Below, one piece after another: positions 19,738 to 31,600 of a DNA stretch of 64,000 bases. The stretch is from contig CM055884.1 of assembly GCA_029582165.1 (NCBI GenBank), positions 13,148,537-13,212,536 of the forward strand, in the 5' to 3' direction. The notes under the pieces are model-generated. The model saw only the letters and a list, made by a program, of their open reading frames with translations, did not search any database and was not told the origin of the DNA. Positions within the stretch are counted from its first letter, which is position 1. Every line of letters starts with the position of its first letter. The DNA is from Portulaca oleracea. Lineage: Eukaryota > Streptophyta > Magnoliopsida > Caryophyllales > Portulacaceae. The translations under genes and the position numbers were made by a program.

Positions 19738-19746
19738 TATATATAG
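19738..19746 (-). promoter_or_regulatory. TATA box of the 52-aa microprotein gene
   Basis: CTATATATA on the minus strand, 94 bp before the ATG at 19644, which would leave a leader of roughly 60 nt. A CATGCATG palindrome sits at 19751-19758; RY repeats of this type are associated with seed or development-linked B3 regulators in plants. That function is inference. Confidence 0.55.
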
Positions 19747-20234
19747 AGTACATGCATGACTACGTTTGACACAAGTTTCGTGGGCCAAAATATTTTGTTA
19801 GAGGGTGTCAAATTTATGGTAAAAATAATAATTAGGTGGTCCTCAAAATTTTGGTAACTTTTCATAATTTTTGATAAAATTTAGTCATTTTTGCCAAATT
19901 TACCCAAACATATCTAAATAATATTTTTTTATTTTTAACTTTGATATTTTTTGGTAAAAAAAAATCTCCAGTGTAATCATAAATTTGATGCACCTTGGCT
20001 TGAGTCTATAGTATTAGCTTTGTTTACAGTACACTTTTTTTTTGCCCAAAAAGGTTTTTTTTTTAATTTATTAGATTTTTGACTTTTATTAAAAAAATTA
20101 TTTAAAATGTTTGATAAAAAGCTTTTCATGTTAGCAAGCTTTTTTAATAAGTTGTTTGAAATATTTTTTCGAATAATCTCTCACAAAAGGTTAATTTTAC
20201 GAAATAATTTTCTTGCCAATAACTAATCCAAATA

Positions 20235-20465
20235 CTCCCTCCGTTTTTTTATTTGTCTTTCACGCTTTTTAAGGTCCGTCTTTAATCAACAATTTCACAT
20301 ATAATACTTTTATAAAGATCTACGATATTATATTTTTCTAATAGTATTTTTTATAACGAATCTAACAACATCAATTTTGTATGATGAATCATTGTACAAA
20401 TTAAGATATTAGCGGTCAAAATTTTTAACACAATTATCAAGGTGACAATAAAAAAACGGAGGGAG
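20235..20465. mobile_element. Stowaway-like MITE (CTCCCTCCGT termini)
   Basis: Perfect ends CTCCCTCCGTTTTTTTAT and its complement finishing CGGAGGGAG, flanked by TA on both sides. CTCCCTCCGT with TA target duplication is the hallmark of plant Tc1/mariner-derived Stowaway MITEs. Length is 231 bp. Confidence 0.9.
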
Positions 20466-20689
20466 TACCACATATATTCTCTATAATTTCAAAGTTTCAA
20501 AGAAACTCAAACCAATAATCACCACCCAAATTTCACAAACTAGGTGTAATTGTTGTTGTTGTTAAACTCCAAAATTCCCATTCCGGGTTCCACCGACTTT
20601 ATTCGGTGAATAAATTTTGGGCGATTGCCCATGATTATCAACAAAAAAAAAATTGAAAATTCCCAAGATTACAATTTGATAATGATAGC

Positions 20690-21764
20690 GGGGTGTTTGG
20701 TGCCCGACTGTTGGCTGTTTTTAGCTTTTGACTGTTTTGTTAGTTGTTTGACTTTTGGCTGTTTTGTTAGCTGTTTTTGTCAACTGTTTGTATTAGTTGT
20801 TTGTATAAAAGAGAGTTTGGTAGGGTTAGATGTTTGTAGGATGACTTTTTCTCATGATTTCCAATTGTACCATTGGCTTTATTTTTAGTGTTTTTCAACA
20901 TTATGATTTTTTAAATTCAGTTTTAGGTTTGTTTGTCCATATTGTAATTCATTTTTAGGTTTACCATTATGATTTATATTCTTTTTTAGTTTTTTTTTAT
21001 CCCGATGTACTTTTACAATTTAATGTAGATATTTTACAATTTATTTGTTGAAATTACACTATTCTAAACAATAGGTATATGTATAATCAAATAGTAACTA
21101 CATTGTCAACATAAACCATAGTGACAATATTAGTCTCTTATCCAAATTAATAAGAAAAACAAATAGACTAGGAGATTTTGAACACAAGTATCATATAATA
21201 TTATAGTATGTGAAATCTTTCTATCATATTTCTATCATCAATAAAGCACAATTAGGGTATCAAATTTCTATCATCATATTTCTATCATCATATTTTGAAC
21301 ACAATTATTTTGAACACAATATAAGCACATCAATATTTCTATCATATAGTATTATGAAATTGAATAGCAGGAGCATGATGTGGTGTCAAATTATATGTGA
21401 AATACCTGACATTAGTGGAGAAGATAGGCGGCAGAAGAGGTTCTATTGTGTTGCCGTGAAGTGAGATATAAGAAAACAATTAAAAGAACTAAACATAAAT
21501 TATTTTGATGATAATTTTTGTAAATTTTGTGAATTAGTTGGTCAATATGGTAATTTAAAATATAAAAAGCCAACAATTATCTGAAAAAAAGCTACTCATA
21601 GTAGTTTTTTACAAATTGGCTTTTTGGGGGCAAAAAGCTAGTTGAATCCGTCAATCTACCAAACAGCCCAAATTGGCATATTGACTAGTCAAACAGCCAA
21701 AAACCCTCCAAAAAGCCATTTTCTCCAAAAAAGTCATCCAAAAAGTCGGGCACCAAACACCTCC
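20690..21764. mobile_element. Non-autonomous hAT-like element
   Basis: The left end GGGGTGTTTGGTGCCCGACT and the right end finishing GTCGGGCACCAAACACCTCC form inverted repeats. Subterminal GGCTGTTTT / TTTGACT iterations on the left are mirrored by AGCCAAAA / AGTCAAAC on the right. GTGTTTGG-type ends are common in plant hAT MITEs. An 8-bp target duplication was sought and is not clear. No transposase is present. Confidence 0.7.
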
Positions 21765-21944
21765 AGCATGAGATCATATCAATGCATCACTAAAACAATC
21801 CAATAATTCCTCGCAATCTTCTCATGAAGAATCATACGGCAATGAGATGAAATTGACCATATTTCTATTAGATAGCCTATCACAAATGTTTACATTCCAA
21901 TCCATAAATTAACATGATACGATTGAACTGGCGCTTACAAAAGT

Positions 21945-22790
21945 CTGTCCGGCCCAAATATCCAAATTTGTCCGATTTGAATTCAACCAGATTTGGTCAT
22001 CAATTTTTTGTTTGAATTTTAAATTTGGACAATTTGGTCTAGGGTGAGAAATTCGAACAACCGAATTTTGTATGGAATTTGGATTCGGAGAAATTCGGAC
22101 ATTCCCAGGAACTCAGACAAAATATTGAAATTGTGTCTGAATTTAATATAAATTCGGGTTCGAGTATATTCGGACAAATATGGGTTGGGACAAATTCGGA
22201 CAATTCGGGTTCCAATGTCACAAAATGTCCAAATTTGAAATTGGACAGAATATTTAAATTGTATCTAAATTTAGTGTATATTCGAGTTTGAGTATATTCA
22301 TGCAAATTCGAGTTCTGCCAATTCGGGTCCAGGTTCGGACATCATAAAACAGACAAAGTATTGAAATTGTGACTAAATTTAGTATAAATTCGGGTTTGAG
22401 TATATCTGGACAAATTCGAGTTGGGACAAATTGGAACAATTCGGGTTCGGACATCACAAAATGTGTAAATTTGAAATTGGACAGAATATTTAAATTGTAT
22501 CTAAATTTAGTGTAAATTCGGGTTTGAGTATATTCTTACAAATTCGAGTTCGGACAATTCGGGTCTAGCTTCGGACATCACAAAATATCCGAATTTGAAA
22601 TTCGGACAATGTCTAAACCCTGAAATTCGGGCAAAGTATTGAAATTGTGTCTAAATTTAGTATAAATTTGGGTTTGAGTATGTTCGTATAAATCCGGGTT
22701 TGGACAATTCGGAATTTGAAATTCGGACGGGTTCGGGTTTGGAAATTTGTCCGAATTGTGCAAACCCGATTTCACCCGAATCCCATTTTT
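21945..22790 (+). repeat. Higher-order tandem repeat rich in AATTCGGAC
   Basis: A composite unit with GAAATTGGACAGAATATTTA at 22237 recurs at 22473, giving a 236-bp period. Half-units of about 110-125 bp share AAATTCGGGTTTGAGTATAT and TTCGGACATCACAAAAT. Apparent open frames on both strands are low-complexity Asn/Phe/Pro strings and are not genes. Confidence 0.8.
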
Positions 22791-22965
22791 TTTTGCCACC
22801 TCGGCATCGGAGGCAATAACAATCTACTACCATTAATTGTTATCCGAACTAAACTTTTCCAGATGATCACCAATAAAATTAGAACCTCCTCCAAATGAGA
22901 ATGATAGACGCTCATAAAGTCGAAGGAAAAACCTGTTTTCTGAGCTCCGATGAATTCCAATGGTG

Positions 22966-23139
22966 TTAGTCATCTCTGGATTTCTTCGGCTTGCGATAAG
23001 TCTGCTCGATCTGCTTGAGCTTCACCATGCCATCATCGGCGAGTTTTCTGATGTTGGGGACGTTGTAATTCTGGGCGATGTAAACTCCGATTACTGTTCC
23101 CACCATGAATGAGAAGCTGCTCTTGATTATACCACCCAT
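22966..23139 (-). CDS. STMP1-like mitochondrial short transmembrane protein (DUF4535)
   Basis: An intronless minus-strand frame with ATG at 23139-23137 and TAA at 22968-22966 encodes 57 residues. Residues about 5-22 (IKSSFSFMVGTVIGVYIA) form one membrane segment. They are followed by QNYNVPNI, which closely matches the conserved GxYLAQNYDIPN core of animal STMP1, then a charged Lys-rich tail (KQIEQTYRKPKKSRDD). STMP1 proteins are inner mitochondrial membrane microproteins linked to respiratory complexes; the role here follows from family membership. The ATG is the first in frame and gives the usual length (47-60 aa). The upstream DNA carries an 83-bp tandem duplication. Confidence 0.85.
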   Translation of the reverse strand: MGGIIKSSFSFMVGTVIGVYIAQNYNVPNIRKLADDGMVKLKQIEQTYRKPKKSRDD

Positions 23140-23185
23140 TTAGGTATTAGGGTTTATGATGATTCGGATGTGATTGATTTGATTT

Positions 23186-23340
23186 GAGCGAATTTGAGGG
23201 TGAATTTTTAGAGGAATTCGCAGATGGTGAATCGAATTGGGAAATTGAGGGGTTTGATTGATTGATTGGAGCGAATTTGGGGGTGAATTTTGAGAGGAAT
23301 TCGTAGATGGTGAATCGAATTGGGAGATGGATTTTAGTTT
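23186..23340 (-). repeat. 83-bp tandem duplication upstream of the STMP1-like gene
   Basis: GAGCGAATTTGAGGGTGAAT at 23186 recurs as GAGCGAATTTGGGGGTGAAT at 23269, each copy followed by GGTGAATCGAATTGGGA. It lies 50-200 bp before the minus-strand ATG at 23139, so it should be in the leader or core promoter. Confidence 0.8.
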
Positions 23341-23587
23341 TATGGGTTGTGATTTGATTAGAAAATTGTTTGGAATTTTGAGAGTTGGGAGGATTTTGAT
23401 TTGGGACGAACGAACGAACGAATCCTTGGTCGTTTGCCCTTTTTGATTTCGCGGGGAATATGTTCCAAGCTTCCAGAAAAACAATGGAAAAGGGAGGAAA
23501 AGAAAAAAAAAAGGCTGTAAAATTAGACGTGATAATAATTTGGATAACGATAAAAATAAATGAATTTCGCCTAAATTATTATTGGAT

Positions 23588-23932
23588 GCGACAACCACCG
23601 TAAGTAAAACAAATTTTATTTGTACATGTCTCAAGTTTTACTTTGATCATTAGCTTTCTTATTTAACATAAATTATAAAATATATTTTTTAAAATTTTAG
23701 TTTATTTTTAAAAAATTTAAAATAAATATTTTTCAAAATATGCTTATTTACTAGGAAAAAATTTAGATTTAAGATATTTAAATTTTAAAAAATTTCAAAA
23801 TTTTATTTTAATTAAGAAAATATATTTTATAATGTCGTACTAAATAAAAAAAAATGAATGGCGAAGATAAAATTTGACACATGTATGGATAAATATCGTT
23901 TTCATTGTGGTCTGACAACTACTATAAGTTTT
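23588..23932. mobile_element. MITE copy 1 of the GACAACCACCGTAAG family
   Basis: Starts GACAACCACCGTAAGTAAAA and ends CATTGTGGTCTGACAACTAC followed by TATAAGTTTTTCC. The same order of blocks, including TTTAAAATTTTAGTTTATTTTT, occurs at 41004-41314. The left terminus is truncated compared with that copy. Confidence 0.7.
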
Positions 23933-24074
23933 TCCAATTATTATATGGGTCATCATTTGTGATAAGAGAAGCTCTGCAGAATGACGAGTTAGGAGCTGAT
24001 TCTCTTATGATACTTGATGTCTTTGGCCTCATTCTCATGTGTCACGTTGTGATAATATTGCCAATGTAAGGTGA

Positions 24075-24290
24075 AAACAGCTTTGTTGTGGTTGGGTTAA
24101 GTTGAATTTTGATGGGTCTCTAAATCGTCAAGGTTTAGCTGCAAGATTCTTCATTCATGATCATCTTGGGCGACTTCAGAAAACTGGTGTCATGCACTCA
24201 TGCCAATTAATTCACGATCCATTTTGTTGACAGAGGCCTTGACTCTCCGTTTTGGTCTTCAACAAGTTATCCTCGATGTCCAAGGTTTAT
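24075..24290 (+). pseudogene. LINE RNase H domain fragment
   Basis: The frame reads LNFDGSLNRQGLAARFFIHD followed by HLGRLQKTG, and after a disruption LTLRFGLQQV-like sequence. This is the pattern (NFDGS...G.IRDHLG...EAL.L..GL) of the plant RNase H-like domain found in LINE-type elements and related genes. Stops and frame changes break it within 70 codons. The phrase TCCTCGATGTCCAAGG at 24270 is repeated at 24363. Confidence 0.65.
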
Positions 24291-25663
24291 TCTAGTTTAG
24301 GCAACACAGATTTACTCTAATAAGCTATCTCATAGTTTCTTAGGTTTCACAAGTCCTTGTACTCCTCGATGTCCAAGGTTTATTCTAATCTTTTCACACC
24401 TTTTAACGGGGGTATCTTCGTTTATCCTACGTTAATATCCAAACAATCTCAGTTTGATCTCTCTCAGCTTGTCCTCAATAAGTGCAAGCTACAGTTTATC
24501 TCGGCGAACAATGTTCAGAATATTATCGAACCTGGTGTAACCACAGATCCATTGAACCATCATCATCTTTGCCACATTCAGTTGTTAACGATGCATATTA
24601 TTGATCGACCAGCATTTTGCGCCATAGAACATTGCTGATTTAAAATTATATATAAACATACGAAAATGTTTCTAAAATTCAATTCTTCATAAACTTTGGT
24701 CGAAATTTGTAGTGTTTATTGTTGGGGTATATAAAAATATTTGTATTTACTACTTTCAACACAAATTGATAACGTAATTTGAATAAAAAAAGAGAACATT
24801 ACGCCACAGGAAATACAAAATTAACTTTGAACCTTGAACTAAGTTAAAACTCAATGAGTCATATCTAATAAATTTGGGTTTAAATTTAACTTTTTCAGAC
24901 CCAAACACAATGAGCCATATATATAATGAATCTAGGCTTGAATCAACTAACTTGTTTAAACCCAAATTATCCCAGCTGGATCTGAATCCAACCCTAGAAA
25001 AGTGAGTCCAGGTTCAAATCCAGCGGGATCCGATTCATCGCAACTCTATAATATAATGCCCAACCAGTGGTGGCGAAAATTGGATATTGGAAAATTCGAG
25101 TCAATCAAATTTGTTCAATGTTAAAATTCAGACGGGAAATTGAAGTTCAGACTTGATTTCTTTTGGGTTGGATGATTTGAACGAAATTGAATTGGGGTCA
25201 AATTCGGATTCAGACAATAAAAAAAAAGAAATAATGTGTTCAAATATTTGTTCATTTCGGTTAAAACTTCAAAACCCGGTTTGAACTAGTCGGCAAAAAA
25301 ATTTTTGGGTCGACGGCGCGCTGTCAAAAAAAGTTAGACCCGAAAACTTGGCTTAGTCCGACCCGGAAAATAGCGGGTACATTCATGGAATTTCGGTCCA
25401 AATTTTTATATTGATCCACTTGACCGAAAATTCAAAGACAATATTTTTAATTTTTTATTATCCGAAGCTGATATAGATTCGAAGTTGTGTCCGATTTGTA
25501 CGACCCGACTACAAACCCGAAAATGTTAGGAGAAACCGGGAATGGGATATCAGTTCGATGTCCGATTTGTCCAACCACATGTGCACTAAAATTTGCGAGC
25601 GCTTCCCAACTCCGTCACTTGTCCAAACAACGGTAAGGAGGGAAATTCAGATTTGGGAGAAAA
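24291..25663. other. Spacer with diverged TTCGGAC-type repeats
   Basis: 24640-25060 is AT-rich without recognisable content. 25080-25560 has words such as AAATTCGGATTCAGAC and GAAACCGG that resemble the 21945-22790 repeat in style but are too diverged to align by eye. No gene is seen before the ATG at 25664. Confidence 0.4.
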
Positions 25664-28600
25664 ATGGCAACACGATCCAACCTGTACAAGAACCCTCCCT
25701 CCGCTTACAGAAAATCCTACAGTCTCTCTTCCGTTCTTCAAAATCTTCAAAGTAATCATCGCAATCTCAATCTCTGCTTACTAATTTCTGTCAATCCTGA
25801 TGAATTGTTCATAAATTTCTCTCATTCTCGATACTGATTTCTCTCTAGATTACAACTTAATCACCGGAAATGCTCCGCCGCCGGGAGAACCTATCGCCGT
25901 CGCATCCGCCGCCACCGATGATCCCAAGCTCCGCCCTAAGCGACGTCGTCGGGAGAAGCCGGCGACGAATGAGCGCCGGCAGGTTGAATTCGACGATGCG
26001 CCGATGTCTCACGAGGAGTATGTGCGGAAATTAAGGTGAATAATTTGGTTTCGATTGGGTTGTAGATCAGATTTCTGTTGTGATTTGGAATGTTCTGGTG
26101 AATTTTTCGTGGAATTTGGGGATTTGACAGGGAGGAAGCTTGTGCTGCTCAGAGTTATGAGGAATTAACGCCGGATGTTCTGGTAAAATTTCGAAAGTTA
26201 TGCATTGTGTGTTTAATTTTGTGAATTGGTTAATTTTCTGCTGGCGCTGTCAAAAGTTCGGGTACAAATGTGGACAATGTCAAATTCGGATGAGAAACTC
26301 ATGTCCGGAGTCCGGACCCGGTTTTATTTCGGGTTTGACGATTCGGCTGAAGCTGAATTGGGGTTGAAATCAGGGTCGGATAATAGAAATAGAGAAATTT
26401 TATGTCTGAATATTCTGTCATTGTCAAAATTCGGACAAAAAATTTACAGTTTTTTCAGGGTCGAACAAAATTTTGCCAGCTCTATTTCTGCACCTATGTT
26501 GGATGGGGGAGTTCTCAGAATCATAGACAGATTTTCAACTTATTTCAACTGTATTTGCTGAATTTGAATTTTGTGTATCATGTTAGGGTTCCTCTAGTTC
26601 TGGTCTGCAGTTGGTCGCTTATGGGAGTGATAGTAAGTATTCTTTGTACTTCTTTTTCAGCAATTGTTGTTATGTTCAACCCCTTATATTGTTGCAATCT
26701 GGTAGCAGTGAGTCTTTTGTGTTGATATTGTGAGATTAGATGGTCTATGTGATTGTATTTGTTGGTGTAAAAGAACTTTGTATGACAATATGTTGTCTCT
26801 TCCATTCCATTTTATCTATGAGGAACTTGTAGCATTGGTTGCTTAGTCGTATTGTATCAATATATGATCATGGTTTCGTTCTTTTTTCTCGGATGGAATG
26901 CATATTGAAACCTAGGATATGTGTTTAATTTTCGTTTATTTGACAGGATTCTTCTAAACTTTGTTACGCTTTGTCCCCCATTGTTGTCAGGTGAGGATGA
27001 GCTATCAGGACCAGAAGAGCCACTTGGCCAACCAAATCTTGGTACCTTCCTTTTTTTTGGGGTATTTATGATAAAGGATTAGTGTTTAGTCATTAATTTC
27101 CTACTGTTTAGTTCTTAATTTGTTATCTAGCGCTCAATGATTGCTGAGTTTATTTTGTGAGAGCCTTGTATAGTTGATGTCAAGGTTTTATTCATGGTGC
27201 AAAAGGTTAACTTATTGGGTTTGTGGATAAGATTATTGTAAACTGTAGAGAGCCTAAAGGCTCGATTCTTGAATCATTGAGGTTAGTATTTAACCTCTTT
27301 TTGCATATGGGTGACATCCCTTTGGTGTCCTTTATACATCTTTTGATTACTCATTTAAAAAATGAGTTGTCTCGTGATACTGGCTTATTAGTAGGAGTTA
27401 GAGAGTTAGGACACTAATCTTCTCTGCTTAGTGATGTCAATCACTAGAGATTGAGGAACATTTTCTTGGTTGTTTGTCCATTGAAGCTTTGGTTGATTAG
27501 TTTGTGCTTCAAAAACATGTGGTACCCCCACCCACCCGCTGGGAAGGGGGGGGGGGGGGGGGGGGGCGGTGCACAAGTATTAGATTCTCTGGGCAGCTTC
27601 AGATTTAGCTATTGGCTTATTGCTATGTGATTAGGTTCTTTGTAGCTTATACTTTATGGATTGTGCTTGCTTACAGCGTTTTGCTGCTTAATTGTAGGAC
27701 TTATGGAACAAGTTGATCATATTAAAACTCAAACTGAGCAACGCTTTCCTCTTCCCGGAGAGCCAGTGTGTGTTATATGCGGTAGATATGGGGAGTACAT
27801 ATGTGATGAGGTATGGTGTTGAATATGACTAAAAGTTGGTCACTACGTTTTGATGGTCTAGGTCTATACCCTGTGGCCTGGATCATTTTCTCCCCTTTGT
27901 TGGATTTCTGGTAACCTGGAAGCAATGTTCATCTGCCTTTTTCTTGGCAGACGAATGATGATATCTGTAGCACAGATTGTAAGGTGGAGCTTCTGAAACA
28001 AAAGTGTGAAGTGCCTCCCAAGGTTTATCCTCCCTCCCCGTCCCCCCCCCCCCCCCCCCCATTTTCTTATGTCATAGAAAAGTTTGGATCCATTGTTTGG
28101 ATTCTAAAATTTGATATTGCAGTGTTCTACTAGTGGGCAAGCTTCAAGTTTCTCCACGTATCCACCAAATCGATCTTCAGAAATACCTGAATCAGGGGAG
28201 GATACTTGGGACTATGATCGTAATCGATGGTCCAGAAAGAGAACTTGCTTATCCACATATGAATGGTAAGTTGTCATGAGAACTAGGATTGCTGTTGGTG
28301 TTACTATCTAAGAAGGTTTTGTTGTGTAAAGAGGAAACACTGATTACTTGTTTATCATGAGTTGCTTGACAATGAAAAGAAGAACGAAGTGTCTTGCAGA
28401 AAGAATAGATAAATTAGAATATCAGTGTGTATGCAGTGTGCCACAATCTTTTCTAATGGATTTATCAGATAATAATTCGCCAAAGGGAAGTGTCCACCAT
28501 CTGTCTGCTTGCTTGAGTTTTCTGTCATGTTATTTAAAGCGATGAGGCTTCGTGCTTTACAAGTTGCTTCTATGTTGGTAAAATGGTGAAACTTATGGTC

Positions 28601-31600
28601 ATTGTGAATTCCTGCCTCTTTGTTTTTTTGGTTTTATCGTTGATATTTTGTGAGCATCATCTTATGTTCATTTTCCATTTTTCTGTAGCTGGAAATGCAA
28701 TAAGCCTGGTCACCTTGCAGAAGATTGTCTAGTAACTAACCCCCATGGTCAAGGCCTGAAGTCACACCCAGCCTGCAGTCAGGTGCTTGTGTGATTATTT
28801 CATCCTTTTTCTTCCTTGTGTTCATTTTCAATCTTAAATTTTTACACTATGATGGGATAGTTTTTCTTTTTCTTGCAATTTCTGCACATGTGACCTATTT
28901 ATTTAGCCTTGTTTCCTTGTTCCTCTGCAAATGTAGGGTGCATTCCAGCAGATTAGAACATCAAGCATATCTGCACATCTCCGCGAGTTATATAGGAGGT
29001 TTGTATCAGTCCTTTTTTTAATAAGTTTTGTATCAGTCTTATTTTGCCACTTTTGGCCTTTGTTCTATATGCATGTGTCAACTGTCAACCAAAGAGCTTG
29101 TAGTTGCCTCAGTAATCGTGCCTTATCAGATTTTCTTTTCAGAAATTTTGTTTGGCTTATGTGTGTTTTAATGAATTACTTAACCATTGATCAATACTAA
29201 TTGAGGATAGGACGAGCATAACCACCAACGATAAATCTCAAGTTGGTTTAGTTATTCTTTGAAATGCTAATTCCAACAGTTTAAGACTGATATTGACTTA
29301 TTGAGGGATGAGTTGAGAAGGATAGACAATGTAGGAAAGATGTAATGGTGTTCTGTTATTAACATGAATATAATTCCATATGCTCGGGTCATTATGTGAT
29401 GCCTAAACAGGTGTGATTTCTGATGAATGCAATTATGCAAAGTACTGGTTCCTGCGGCTAGACTGATCTGTTTTTGTTATTGCTCCAACGTTGATAGGAT
29501 AGCTTTCTAGATATTAAGATAATAATGTATGAGAGAGCTTTCTCTTTATTGCTCTTCCTGTTTAATGTGTATGTGTTTGTTATCCCTGTTATTTGAAGCA
29601 TGTGTTTAAATTTCTTATTGCAGATGCCATCAAATAAATAAGAACATGACAAGTGCCAAATGCAACTTGTGCTGCAACTCAACCTCTTTGGCAACATGCC
29701 TTGATTGTAGCACTATATTCTGTGACAGGTATTCTGGAACAATGATACTGTATTAAATTATTCAAGGAGCATTTGTTATCATTAGAACTGTGATGTTCCA
29801 TATGAATCTTCTTGTATGATGTGTATATTATTAATTCTTTCACCTTATAACTATCAGTTTTTTGTTTTCATGTGAATATAGATAGCAAAAGTTCAGTTGT
29901 TCCCCCCCCCCCTTTCTCCTTTTCTTTAAACATGTTTGTTGTCTGTGGCGTTACCCTCTACTGGTTGATACATATCTAATCCAAATGTCCCAAAAGTCCC
30001 ATTGCAAAACAAGGTGTTAGGGGATCTGATGTTTAGGGTTTAGGGTTGAGTGAAAAAGAATCCAGCGAAACTGGTTCTCATTGACCCCATTTTAAAGTAT
30101 TTCACTGCCTACTATCCAATGGAAAAGAAATAGAAGAGGTTTAGAGAGGCATTTTGCTTTAGTCTATTACTACAATCTAAAGCTAAAAAATTAAATCCTT
30201 TTTCGAATGACAAAAAGTACATTGACTACATTCTACTGGGTGGTATGGTCAATAGAAATTCAAACAAATGAATGGGACACTTATTTCAGTTGGTGATTTC
30301 TTTTGGTTGACTGGTAATCATGCAAGTTATGTTGCTGTGGTCTTTAAATGTTGGAGACAGCAGTTACTAAAGTGTCTTATTGGCTAGATTTAAGTAATAA
30401 AACTAACAATCACTTGTCTGTATATCTAGTCATCTCTGCATAATGGGATTATGTTTGGTCAACTGATATTGGAACGTGGAATATTTCTTTAGTGCAGGTC
30501 ATTTGTACAAGCATATTTCAGCACATCCCTCACACCAAACAGTTTACTCACATAAACTTAAGCGCTTGGTGAGTACTTAGTACCAGTAACTTGTGTCTAG
30601 CTACATTCTCATGTGCTGCACTAATTGTTTTGGGCCTCTTGCCGTCTTTAAAGCCGTATTTGATGCATAGTTCCGAAAACCACCTCTCCGGGCTCATGGG
30701 TCTAAGCACATATTGTACTTTAGGTCTTCTTGATGTGTATTCTTTCCATTTTCATTGTTTAGTTTGATAAATGAGATAATAGTTTTCACTTGGTTCAGTT
30801 GTTATCATTACGTACTTTAGATCTCCTTTTGTTCTTCTATTAATGATATAGTAAAAGGATCACGTGGATATTTTTTTCACAAGTTGTGATATCATGAGTA
30901 ATATTTGATGTCTTCACCTTTTTTCTCACAAAATCAAAAAATCATGGGAAAGTTAACAAATGTTCTTCACAAAATTATGAAGCACAGTGGGTCTCATTAT
31001 TCATTGACCTTGATTACTTATCTATCCGAGTCATTCTTTTCTGAAACTCTACATATTTAAATCATGTCTTATGTTTGCTGTTAAAGCCATTATTGCTATA
31101 TAGGTCAAATGCTGCAAGTCGACATGTGAAGTGACCAACATCAGGGAACTTTTGGCTTGCCAGTACTGCTTTGACAAGGCATTTGACAAGTTCTATGACA
31201 TGTACACTGCAACATGGTATGCATTCTCTTATATTATCCCCTCAGAATTGTGCTTTCTGTCATGGTTTCCCATCAAAGATAGGCAAATATTTTTTCTCAA
31301 AGTTTGGATTCAATTTGATAGGTAGAATGAATGGTTGTACATGCTGACAAAGTCAATTCTTCATCTCAGAGCTTATCTGGTTGAAATTTGGTTTTCCGTC
31401 TCGATTCTCGAATGATGATGTCGTTGTTCATCATTAGTTGAGTGTATCCTTCCTTGATGACAATCCTTACCTTCTTGTTACACAACAATGCCAAAATCTC
31501 TCAAGGTTTTATACTTGGTCCATGTACATATGAGTTAACGACTTTGGAATTTGTTTGCAAGAGTTACAACTTACAAGTTACAACTTCACTATTGGTTTTT

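Noticed and set aside
22039..22799. Several open frames on both strands
   Set aside because: They are translations of the 236-bp repeat and consist of recurrent Asn/Phe/Pro/Glu strings.
26226..26561. 111-codon frame within the zinc-finger gene
   Set aside because: It lies in an intron and follows the diverged TTCGGAC-type repeat; splice sites and phase place it outside the coding sequence.
30488..30497. Later acceptor (TGCAG) for exon 12 of the zinc-finger gene
   Set aside because: Using it shifts the frame into a stop within the exon; the TTTAG acceptor at 30492 keeps the frame open and the Cys/His pattern.
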